In this document: positions 17,404 through 25,511 of the stretch, piece after piece
How the letters are laid out: every line of letters begins with the position of its first letter
How positions within the stretch are numbered: position 1 is the first letter of the stretch
NCBI RefSeq assembly: GCF_030704685.1
Contig: NZ_JAUZDX010000011.1
Span: forward strand, 147,589 to 211,588
Length of the DNA stretch: 64,000 nt
Direction of reading: 5' to 3'
From: Acidovorax sp. A1169
GTDB taxonomy: Bacteria; Pseudomonadota; Gammaproteobacteria; Burkholderiales; Burkholderiaceae_C
Notes under the pieces: model-generated
Told to the model about the DNA's origin: nothing
The model's input: only the letters and a program-made list of their open reading frames with translations
The model's database searches: none
Translations under genes and position numbers: made by a program

Positions 17404-19077
17404 ATGCCTAAGCAAATTTTTGGTATCGACTCGACTGTCACCACGCTGAACCGCGCGTTCAACGACCAGTCGCCTGCCAACTCCGTGTACAACAACCAAG
17501 TGGCCCAAGCCACCTCGGTTGGCGCTACCCAGTTCGCTCTGTCGTTCGGCGCTGGCTTCACCAGCCAGACCGAAGACCAACTGTCCACCAAGATCCTGGG
17601 CAACCTGGGCCTGCTGCCTAACACCGCTCTGCAAACCGCACTGAAGGACTACCTGGTCCAAGTGGGTAAGGCCAACGTCGGTATCGTTGCAATGCAACTG
17701 GGCGACATCCTGGCTGGCCTGGAAAACGCCACGGGCGACCAAGCGGCTTTCTCCGCTGCTGCTCTGGCATGGAACAACGAAGTGACCGCTTCGTACACCT
17801 ACTCGGCCAACCCAGCCAACACCACCGCATCGCCTGTCGGCCCAACCGACACCGCTGTGACTGGCGTGACCCTGGCCCTGACTGCCGGCGACGACTTCAT
17901 CTCGCCAGCCGCTTCGGAAGCCAAGTTCAAGACCACCGGCAACAACGACACCATCCTGGCAACCACCGCTGGTTTCCTGTCGGCTACCGACGTGGTTGAC
18001 GGCGGCGCTGGCGTTGACACGCTGAAGGCCACGCTGGCTGCTGCCGCTACGGTTGCTCCTACGCTGCAAAACATCGAAAAGGTGTTCGTTACTGCTGGTG
18101 CTGGTGCCAAGTTCACCGCTACCGGCGCTACCGGCCTGACCGAACTGTGGGTTGACGTGGCTGCTGGCGCTGCCGAATTCTCCGGTGTGAACCTGGCTAC
18201 CACCGTTGGTATCCAGAACTCCGGCGTGGGCGGTGCACTGACCGTAGGCTTCTCTGGTGCTACCGGCGCTGCTGACTCTGCTAACGTAGTGTTCGCAGAT
18301 GCCACTGGCAACGACGAAGTCATCGTGACTGCCATCGAAACCTTGAACGTGAAGAGCACTGCCGGTACCGTGGCCGCCACGACCGTCAACGCTGCCAAGA
18401 TCACTGCCGACCTGGCTGAAAAGATCGTCATCAGTGGCGACCAAGGCCTGACCACGACCGTGACCGGCATCAACGTTACGAGCATTGATTCTTCGGCACT
18501 GACCAAGGCCCTGGGCCTGACCTTCACCACCACCGGCACGACGGCTGTGGCCATCACCGGCGGCGTGGGCGCTGACACGTTCAACATCACCGGCACGGCT
18601 GACGCCAAGATCACCCTGGTCGCTGGCGACGGTGCTGACACGGTCAACATCAACGCCCTGGGCGTGAACAAGGTCACCCTGGGTGGCGGTGCTGACACGC
18701 TGAACATCACGGGCCTGACCGGCGCTGGCGCCAAGGACCTGGACATCAGCACGGCTGCCAAGCTGGCTGCGTCGGCTTTTGAAGTGACCGACTTCGTGAG
18801 CGGTACCGACGTGATCAACCTGACGTCCGGCGCTGGAACGACCAAGGCTGCTCCTACGGGCACGCAACTGGCCAACATCGCCGCTTCGTCGTCGCTGCTG
18901 ACCGCCGCCCAACTGGCTGCCACGACTGCTGGTGTCAACAAGGCCATCGCGTTCCAGTACGGTGCTGACACCTACATCCTGACGAACGACGGCACTGCTG
19001 CGCTGACCGCTGACGACAGCCTGATCAAGCTGACCGGCGTGGCTTCCCTGTCGGGCGCTTCGTGGACCTCGGCCTAA
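17404..19077 (+). CDS. S-layer/RTX-like surface protein, probable type I secretion substrate
   Basis: 557 residues, no cysteine and no signal peptide. The N-terminal domain (about 12-138) contains LNRAFNDQSP, NVGIVAMQLG and AWNNEV and is shared with the proteins at 25512 and 27312. The middle is Ala/Thr/Gly-rich beta sequence with degenerate RTX nonapeptides such as GGVGADTFNI, AGDGADTVNI and GGGADTLNI. The tail DSLIKLTGVASLSGASW resembles that of its paralogue and, more loosely, the M10 protease. This is the layout of RsaA-type S-layer proteins. Codons are strongly biased (GCT, GGT, AAC, CTG) compared with neighbours, which points to massive expression. A CRP-type site, long leader and strong terminator frame it. 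Confidence 0.85.
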   Translation: MPKQIFGIDSTVTTLNRAFNDQSPANSVYNNQVAQATSVGATQFALSFGAGFTSQTEDQLSTKILGNLGLLPNTALQTALKDYLVQVGKANVGIVAMQLGDILAGLENATGDQAAFSAAALAWNNEVTASYTYSANPANTTASPVGPTDTAVTGVTLALTAGDDFISPAASEAKFKTTGNNDTILATTAGFLSATDVVDGGAGVDTLKATLAAAATVAPTLQNIEKVFVTAGAGAKFTATGATGLTELWVDVAAGAAEFSGVNLATTVGIQNSGVGGALTVGFSGATGAADSANVVFADATGNDEVIVTAIETLNVKSTAGTVAATTVNAAKITADLAEKIVISGDQGLTTTVTGINVTSIDSSALTKALGLTFTTTGTTAVAITGGVGADTFNITGTADAKITLVAGDGADTVNINALGVNKVTLGGGADTLNITGLTGAGAKDLDISTAAKLAASAFEVTDFVSGTDVINLTSGAGTTKAAPTGTQLANIAASSSLLTAAQLAATTAGVNKAIAFQYGADTYILTNDGTAALTADDSLIKLTGVASLSGASWTSA

Positions 19078-19140
19078 TAGGTCAAGAAGGTAGCCTGCAA
19101 GGCTTGGCGTTTCGCTGAGCCACTGCAAGCCGCTTTCTGC

Positions 19141-19176
19141 AAAGCCCCCCAGGCGAAAGCCTGGGGGGCTTTTTTC
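19141..19176 (+). terminator. Strong Rho-independent terminator of the S-layer-like gene
   Basis: A perfect 14-bp stem AAAGCCCCCCAGGC / GCCTGGGGGGCTTT closed by a GAAA tetraloop and followed by a T-run. It is the strongest terminator in the window and makes the S-layer-like gene monocistronic. Confidence 0.95.
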
Positions 19177-19256
19177 ATGGGTGGCTCTGAAGCCGCAGCC
19201 CGGTGTTGGCTGTTGAGGCTGGTACGCTGTGCACCCTCATCGTTTGATTCCAGCCC

Positions 19257-21608
19257 ATGTCGTCCACCGCCGCCCATCCAATCCACTCCCGCCTTGCACA
19301 GCTTTTTCAGGAGCGCGCGTTTGCACAGTGCCTGGGCCAGGCGCAGGCGCATGTGGCGCAGCACGCACAGGACGCCATGGCCTGGGGCTGGGTGGTGCGC
19401 TCTGCCTTCGCGCTGGGCAATGGCACCCAGGCCCTACAGGCAGCCCAGCGGGTGTGCGAGTTGGCGCCCGGCGATGCACAGGCCTGGACCACATTGGGTG
19501 ATGTGCGCCGCCATCTGGGGCAACTGGACGAGGCCTTGGTGGCCTTTCAGCACGCGCTGCAACTGGTGTCTGCCGTAGCGCCGCCCACGGGCCAGTCGCA
19601 GGCGGTGCTTGCGGTGCTTTCCAACAAGGTGGGAGACGTGCTCTACACACAAGGGCGATTCGAGCCGGCACACAAAGCCTTTGGGCGGGCGGTCCACCTC
19701 GCTCCGCGCTTTGGCCAGGCGTGGTTTCATCTGGGCATTGCCCACATGGCATTGGGCCAGTATGCCGAGGCACAGCAACCGCTGGCGCAGGCCTTGGCCC
19801 ATGGCCACCCGCCCGCGCAGGTGCAGTCGGCATTGGGGGCTGTCTTCATGGAGCTCGGGGCGCACCGCCAGGCCCACGCCGCGTTGTCGCAGGCCCTCGC
19901 GCTGCAGCCCGAGGACACCATGGTGCTCAACAACCTCAGCATTGCCAGCCAGAACCTGGGCTTGCTGGCCGAGGCCGAGGCACTGATACGCCGCAAGCTG
20001 GCGCTCCTGGAGCACGACGTCAGCGGCTGGATCAATCTGGGCAACGTGCTGCGCGCACAGGGCCGTCCCGGGGAGGCGGCCACAGCTTTTGATAGGGCCA
20101 TGTCGCTCGAGCCCGGCAACGTGACCGCACTGATCGCCATGGGCTTGCAGGCACATGAATCGCAAGCCCTGGCGCGCGGGCGCCGCTACCTCAGCGACGC
20201 GGCGGCGAGCCCCTCTGCAAGCCCCGCGCAGAAGCTTGACGCCATGGTGGAGCTGGCCTCCCTGCATGCCACGCTGGGTGAACATGAAGGGGCCGAAGCG
20301 CTGTTCATGCAGGTGCTGGCTGCCAAGCCTCGCGAGCGCAAGTACTGGAGCAAATGGCTTTTTGCCCTGAACAACCACCCGCACAAAAGCCCGCAGCAGA
20401 TCATGGCGCAGTACCAGGCCTTTGAATCCCATTGCTTTGCCCCGGTGCCACAGCCCGTGGCCACCGCAGTGCCCGCGCAGGGGGTGGAGATGGCGACGAG
20501 TCGGCGCCTGCATATCGCTTATGTGTCGGCCGACTTCACGCAGCACGCGGTACGCCACTTTCTGCTGCCCTTGCTGGCCCACCATGACCGCAGCCGCTTC
20601 GAGGTATCGGCCTTTGCCAACATGTCCGGCCCGGCCGAGGTGCTGCCCGCCTACCAGGGTATGGCAGAGCACTGGCATTTCATCAAGGGCATGACCGACC
20701 GGGAGGTGGCCGAGCTGGTGCGCGCCAGCGGGGTGGATGTACTGGTGGACCTTTCGGGTCAGACCGGAGGCAACAGGCTCGATGTGTTCGCGCTCAAACC
20801 GGCGCCGGTGGCCGTGTCGTGGATGGGTTTTGGCTCCACCACGGGCCTTGGCACCATCGACTACTTCCTGACCGACAGGCATGCCGTGCCAACACAGGAT
20901 GGTGCCTATTTTGCCGAGACACCCTGGCGGCTGGACCGTCCCTACCTGGCCTACCGGCCGGCGCCGGGCATGGGCGACCCCGGGCCTTTGCCCGCGTTCG
21001 CCAATGGCCATGTGACGTTTGCCTCGCTCAGCCGGTCCATTCGCTTCAATGACGGATTGCTCGACGCCTGGGCACAGCTGTTGGCCCGGCTGCCAGGCTC
21101 GGTGCTGCTGCTGGACAGCAAGAACATGGGCGATGCCGATCTGGTGAACCAGACCCAGGCGCGGTTTGCGGCGCGGGGCATTGCGGCCGAGCGCATTCAG
21201 TGCGGTTTTCACAGCCCGCCATGGGACGTGCTGCGCGGGGTGGACATTTCGCTGGACTGCTTTCCGCACAACAGCGGCACCACGCTGTTTGAGTCACTGT
21301 ACATGGCCGTGCCTTATGTGACGCTGAGCGAGCGGCCTGGGGTGGGGCGCCTGGGCGCTGCCATTTTGCACGGCATGGGGCGGCCCGAGTGGGTGGCCCA
21401 CACCGTGCAGGAGTATGTGGACAAGGCGGTGGCGCTGGCCAGCGACCTGCCCAGACTGGCCCAGGTGCGCGCTACCCTGCGCGAAGCCATGGTGGCCAGC
21501 CCCCTGATGGACGAGGCCGGCTTCACCCGCTCGGTAGAGGCGGCTTACACCGGCATGCTCGAAAGCCATTGGCAAGGCTTGCGGGCTGACACTGCTTCTT
21601 CGGCCTGA
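19257..21608 (+). CDS. TPR protein with GT41 (OGT/SPINDLY-like) glycosyltransferase domain
   Basis: 783 residues. The N-terminal 370 residues are TPR repeats (for example FHLGIAHMALGQYAEAQQPLAQAL). The C-terminal half is a GT41 O-GlcNAc-transferase-type domain: YVSADFTQHAVRHFLLPLL with the conserved His, KPAPVAVSWMGFGSTTGLGTIDYFLTD, and VDISLDCFPHNSGTTLFESLYMAVPYVTLSERPG with the donor-binding segment. Such enzymes glycosylate Ser/Thr of proteins in the cytoplasm. It follows the Ser/Thr-rich S-layer-like gene, which is the obvious candidate substrate. Bacterial GT41 enzymes also modify flagellins and adhesins, but no flagellar genes are here. The start has no clear ribosome binding site. Confidence 0.85.
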   Translation: MSSTAAHPIHSRLAQLFQERAFAQCLGQAQAHVAQHAQDAMAWGWVVRSAFALGNGTQALQAAQRVCELAPGDAQAWTTLGDVRRHLGQLDEALVAFQHALQLVSAVAPPTGQSQAVLAVLSNKVGDVLYTQGRFEPAHKAFGRAVHLAPRFGQAWFHLGIAHMALGQYAEAQQPLAQALAHGHPPAQVQSALGAVFMELGAHRQAHAALSQALALQPEDTMVLNNLSIASQNLGLLAEAEALIRRKLALLEHDVSGWINLGNVLRAQGRPGEAATAFDRAMSLEPGNVTALIAMGLQAHESQALARGRRYLSDAAASPSASPAQKLDAMVELASLHATLGEHEGAEALFMQVLAAKPRERKYWSKWLFALNNHPHKSPQQIMAQYQAFESHCFAPVPQPVATAVPAQGVEMATSRRLHIAYVSADFTQHAVRHFLLPLLAHHDRSRFEVSAFANMSGPAEVLPAYQGMAEHWHFIKGMTDREVAELVRASGVDVLVDLSGQTGGNRLDVFALKPAPVAVSWMGFGSTTGLGTIDYFLTDRHAVPTQDGAYFAETPWRLDRPYLAYRPAPGMGDPGPLPAFANGHVTFASLSRSIRFNDGLLDAWAQLLARLPGSVLLLDSKNMGDADLVNQTQARFAARGIAAERIQCGFHSPPWDVLRGVDISLDCFPHNSGTTLFESLYMAVPYVTLSERPGVGRLGAAILHGMGRPEWVAHTVQEYVDKAVALASDLPRLAQVRATLREAMVASPLMDEAGFTRSVEAAYTGMLESHWQGLRADTASSA

Positions 21609-21675
21609 CGCGCCAGGGCGTTGAATGGTGGTGATGCGCACGCATCGCTGCCGTAGGCTTGCATGGGGTGCCAGG

Positions 21676-21834
21676 AGCCTGTCGGACTTGGAGCGTCGAA
21701 AGCGAAAATCGGCCCCAGCGAGGGCAGTTTTTGCCGGATTTGCAGCCCCATAGCCAGGCTATGGGGCAAAAAGACGGTGAAAAATGGACCGCTGCGGCCG
21801 ATTTGCAGCCGACGATTTCCAAGTCCGACAGGCT
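21676..21834. repeat. MITE-like or REP-like element with 17-bp terminal inverted repeats
   Basis: AGCCTGTCGGACTTGGA at 21676-21692 is perfectly inverted at 21818-21834. Inside lie a second palindrome, GCCCCATAGC at 21745-21754 and GCTATGGGGC at 21758-21767, and matching arms near 21700-21720 and 21790-21806. The 159-bp unit can fold almost end to end. No transposase is encoded. It sits in the 275-bp gap between the glycosyltransferase and methyltransferase genes, which otherwise holds nothing. Confidence 0.8.
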
Positions 21835-21883
21835 GCTGGTGGCGCATGTAAAAATGCAGGCCTTCAACAAGGAGTGGCACCGC

Positions 21884-23419
21884 ATGTCAGACTGGACCGC
21901 CGGCTACGTGGCCGACATTGGCTATACCTATGGCTACTACCCCGAGCTCAACCCGCTGCGGGTCAAACTGGCATTTCTGAACCAGGGCCTGGTGTTTCCC
22001 GAAGTGGGCACAGCCTGCGAGCTCGGCTTTGGCCAGGGCCTGAGCGTGGCGATGCATGCGGCGGCCAGCGTGGTCGAGTGGCATGGCACGGACTTCAACC
22101 CCGCGCAAGCCGGTTATGCCCAGCAGCTGGCCGCCGTGTCCGGCTCGGGGCCGCGCCTGTACGACCAGGCCTTTGACGAATTTGCTCGCCGCACCGACCT
22201 GCCGCAGTTCGATTACATCGGCCTGCACGGCATCTGGAGCTGGATCAGCGACGAGAACCGGGCCGTGATCGTGGAGTTCATCCGCACGCGGCTCAAGGTG
22301 GGCGGTGTGCTGTACATCAGCTACAACACCTTGCCCGGCTGGGCGGCCTTTGCACCCATGCGCCACCTGCTGTCGCAGCATGCGGCCGTGATGGGTGCCG
22401 AGGGCAATGGCACCCTGAACCGCATCGACGGCGCAGTGGATTTTGCCGAGAAGCTGCTGGCCACCAACCCGCTCTACAGCCGGGTGAATACGAGCATCGC
22501 AGACCGCATGACCCGTCTGAAGACCATGCCCAAGCAGTACCTTGCGCATGAGTATTTCAACCGCGACTGGGTGCCCATGCACTTTGCCACCATGGCCGAG
22601 TGGCTGGAACCCGCCAAGCTGCAATTTGCCTGCACGGCCCACCCGTCGGAGCAGGTCGACGCGCTCAACCTTAACGCCGAGCAGCAGCAGTTTTTGAAGA
22701 GTATTCCCGATGCCAACCTGCGCGAGAGCACGCGGGATTTCATCGTCAACCAGCAGTTTCGGCGTGACTACTGGGTCAAGGGCGCGCGCAAGCTCAATGC
22801 CATTGACCAGGCCGAAGCGCTTCGCCTGATCAAGGTGGTGCTGGTGGCCTACCGCCCGGATGTGTCCCTCAAGATGACCGGCGGGGTGGGCGAGGTCACG
22901 CTGACTGAAGTGATCTATGCCCCCCTGCTCGACCTGCTGGCCGACCACAAGCCGCGCACGCTGGGGCAAATTGAGCAGGCGCTGCAGGGCAAGGGCATCA
23001 GTTTTGCGCAAATTCAGCAGGGCGTGACGGTGCTGGCCGGCGCCGGGCATCTGGCCCCCGCGCAGGACGACGCGGTGGCGCCCAAGCTGCGCAAGGCCAC
23101 CGACAAGCTCAACACCTGGCTGGCCAACCAGTCGCGGGGCAGCAACGATGTGGGCTTTCTGGCCAGCCCGGTGACGGGCGGTGGCATTGCGGTCAGCCGC
23201 ACGCACCAGTTCTTTTTGCTCGCGCTGGCCCAGGGCAAGAAGCAACCGGCCGAGTGGGCCCAACTGGCGTGGCAGATTCTGAGCCTGCAAGGGCAGAAGT
23301 TGGTCAAGTCCGGCCAGGCGCTGGAAACCCCGGAAGAAAACCTGGCCGAGCTGACGGAAATGGCCAATGCCTTCGCACAGAAGCAGGTGCCCATGCTGAA
23401 GGCTCTGCAGGTGATCTGA
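21884..23419 (+). CDS. Methyltransferase with regulatory domain, protein-lysine-methyltransferase-like
   Basis: 511 residues. The start at 21884 is fixed by AAGGAG nine bases upstream. Motif I is ACELGFGQG (about 45-52), followed by HGTDFNPAQ, LHGIWSWISDENR and YNTLPGW (147-153). This pattern is shared by the methyltransferases with a regulatory domain (MethyTransf_Reg), which include the Rickettsia enzymes that methylate lysines of the surface protein OmpB. Residues about 220-500 form the helical C-terminal regulatory region. Placed between S-layer-like genes and next to a GT41 enzyme, it may methylate the S-layer protein before secretion. That role is inference. Confidence 0.75.
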   Translation: MSDWTAGYVADIGYTYGYYPELNPLRVKLAFLNQGLVFPEVGTACELGFGQGLSVAMHAAASVVEWHGTDFNPAQAGYAQQLAAVSGSGPRLYDQAFDEFARRTDLPQFDYIGLHGIWSWISDENRAVIVEFIRTRLKVGGVLYISYNTLPGWAAFAPMRHLLSQHAAVMGAEGNGTLNRIDGAVDFAEKLLATNPLYSRVNTSIADRMTRLKTMPKQYLAHEYFNRDWVPMHFATMAEWLEPAKLQFACTAHPSEQVDALNLNAEQQQFLKSIPDANLRESTRDFIVNQQFRRDYWVKGARKLNAIDQAEALRLIKVVLVAYRPDVSLKMTGGVGEVTLTEVIYAPLLDLLADHKPRTLGQIEQALQGKGISFAQIQQGVTVLAGAGHLAPAQDDAVAPKLRKATDKLNTWLANQSRGSNDVGFLASPVTGGGIAVSRTHQFFLLALAQGKKQPAEWAQLAWQILSLQGQKLVKSGQALETPEENLAELTEMANAFAQKQVPMLKALQVI

Positions 23420-23675
23420 CCGAGACGCGGTGGCAGGGGGTAGCCGACCCGGGGGCGATCACCTAGGCCACCGCATCATCGGCGCAGCATGGAGCACGCC
23501 CAGAGGGGCGTCGGCGCGGCTACGCGTCTGCCACGCATGGCGTTTAGAAAAATCGCGCCTTGGGCCCGGTGCCGCATATATGCCCCTCCTTTCACCGCAA
23601 CGCGCCGTCGCGGACATTGCCTTACGGGCGGTGTGCCCGGATTGCGGGCAATGCCCTGGAAAGGAAATGTGCAGC

Positions 23676-25238
23676 ATGGGACGTCATCTCGTATCGGGTG
23701 TGGATGCGCAAAGCCAGGTGGTAACGGTCATGGCCGAAACGGCAGTGGCCGCCGGCGACTATGCCAAGCTGGGATCGGGTGGGTTTGTGCGGCGCGCCGC
23801 CGACGGTGTGCCGCTGGCCTTGCAAAACTCTGCCAGCGGCGTGACTGCGCTGGTGCCACCAGCGGCTGTGGAGGCCAGCGGCACCGCATGGGGGCGCAGC
23901 GGTTTCAACGCGCAGATATTCCGCTCGATAGTCGCCCTGGACAATGGCAATTTCGCGGTGGCATATAGTGGAAATGGCACCCAGTCGGACACGGGGGTGA
24001 ACCTGCGTATCTACGGCCCCCTCCGTGTGCCTTTGTCATCTCGGGTGGTGGTCGCGGCGGCGACTGGGGTGGTGGGAACTCGCTTGGCGCGAGCAGGCGC
24101 CGACAATTTGGCCGTGGTGTGGGTCGAGGGTGCAACGCTCAAGCTGGCAATCCATTCGGCGGCCACCGGTGCAGTCGTGGCACCCGAGGTGACTGTCGCC
24201 GCTCTGGCGAGCAGCGATATATCCACTTGGAACCTTGCCACCTTGACCGGGGGTGACGTCGTGGTGGCCTATGGCAAGAACGGGGCCAATGATTTCGCTT
24301 TCAAACGCTTCAACGCGGCAGGTGTGTTGCATGGCGCTGAGGTCGTTGTGGAAGCGGGGTCATCACCCATGTACATCGGTGTGCTGGCGCTGGCATCGGG
24401 CGGCTTTGTGCTGCACTACTACCGGTACACAGCCGCGACTGCCTACAAGTTTGCACGCTTTGCGGCCAATGGCACGCAGCAAGGGATGTTGATCACCCTG
24501 GCAACGGGTATCGCCAATCGTTCCGTGAGTCCCGCCGAGCGCAATGCCATGGAACTGAGCAACGGCAATCTGGTCTTTGTTGATCCAGCCAGCAATACCA
24601 GCGCTGCCGTACGTTTGTACGACGCTGCAGGCAACTTTATCTCTGCGGTGTTGGCTGCAACAGGCGCTGCGGGGATGCCAAATACCGTGTGTATCTGTCC
24701 GCGCCAGCTTGGCGGTTTCTGGCTGACGGTGGCGGGCCAGCTCTATGAATACGACAATGCGGGCAGCGGCCTGCGGCAGTCTTCAGTGCCCGGTAACACA
24801 CCCTTCATGCTCTTTGACAGAGCGGGCACCGGGCCGCTGATGGCAGTGTATCTGGCGGGCGCGTTCACTATCCATTTGATTGCCTGGAACACGGAGTTGA
24901 CGGTGGCGGAGGGCATCACTGTTGACTCGCTCGGCTATGCCTTGTCCTATGCGTGGTTTGAGGTTCTTTCCAACGGTCTGGTTGTTGGGGTCAATATGGG
25001 CAACTCTTCGTTTGGAGCAGCGCGTCTTTTCGTCTCTACGCCCCAGGCGTATTCCATCCTGGGTATCGCGCAAGAGCCTGCGGTGCCCGGTGCCCTGGTG
25101 CGTGTAGCGACGGCCGGAAAGTTCGTATCGACACAGTCGTTCAGCGGCCCGGCCTTCGACCGGCGCAACGCCACCCCTCCAGGCACCCGGGGTGTGGCGG
25201 TGGGCAATACCGTTGTCTTGGGCGGACTGGCGGGGTAG
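23676..25238 (+). CDS. Unknown protein with propeller-like repeats
   Basis: 520 residues from ATG at 23676, placed ten bases after AAGGA; an ATG at 23667 is too close to that site. At least six repeats of roughly 50-60 residues follow the pattern 'LxxGxxVVxY': VALDNGNFAVAYSG, ATLTGGDVVVAYGK, LALASGGFVLHYY, MELSNGNLVFVD, LGGFWLTVAG, VLSNGLVVGV. This suggests a beta propeller or similar solenoid. The N terminus (MGRHLVSGVDAQSQ) and C terminus (RGVAVGNTVVLGGLAG) are reminiscent of phage-tail-associated proteins. It has no signal peptide and few cysteines. Lying between S-layer-like genes, it might be secreted or surface-bound, but nothing shows it. Confidence 0.6.
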   Translation: MGRHLVSGVDAQSQVVTVMAETAVAAGDYAKLGSGGFVRRAADGVPLALQNSASGVTALVPPAAVEASGTAWGRSGFNAQIFRSIVALDNGNFAVAYSGNGTQSDTGVNLRIYGPLRVPLSSRVVVAAATGVVGTRLARAGADNLAVVWVEGATLKLAIHSAATGAVVAPEVTVAALASSDISTWNLATLTGGDVVVAYGKNGANDFAFKRFNAAGVLHGAEVVVEAGSSPMYIGVLALASGGFVLHYYRYTAATAYKFARFAANGTQQGMLITLATGIANRSVSPAERNAMELSNGNLVFVDPASNTSAAVRLYDAAGNFISAVLAATGAAGMPNTVCICPRQLGGFWLTVAGQLYEYDNAGSGLRQSSVPGNTPFMLFDRAGTGPLMAVYLAGAFTIHLIAWNTELTVAEGITVDSLGYALSYAWFEVLSNGLVVGVNMGNSSFGAARLFVSTPQAYSILGIAQEPAVPGALVRVATAGKFVSTQSFSGPAFDRRNATPPGTRGVAVGNTVVLGGLAG

Positions 25239-25437
25239 GTTCTGGCGATGTGGCGCGCGCATGGCGCTTTGGCATGCGGCACCCACCGGTGCTGCCTTCG
25301 CCCTGACCCAGGTCTCTGCACGCTCCCCGGCAAAAGTTAGGGTCTGGGCGCCAGGTGCTTCACCGCGTGAACCGCGTGTACCTGCATTCCTGGGGCTGTG
25401 TCAGGTCTAAGGCATGGCAGGTAGCAAAATGTTTTTT

Positions 25438-25453
25438 TGTGACGACCGGCACA
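25438..25453. promoter_or_regulatory. CRP-type binding site upstream of the S-layer paralogue
   Basis: TGTGA-CGACCG-GCACA: nine of ten contact positions match. It follows a T-run in a 273-bp gap without genes, 66 bp before the ATG. A weak -10-like TACCCT at 25475-25480 would place it near -41.5. Confidence 0.6.
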
Positions 25454-25511
25454 AAGGCCTGCGGGCATGGCGCCTACCCTTGGCGCATCTACGCAGCACC
25501 CAGAGGTCTTG

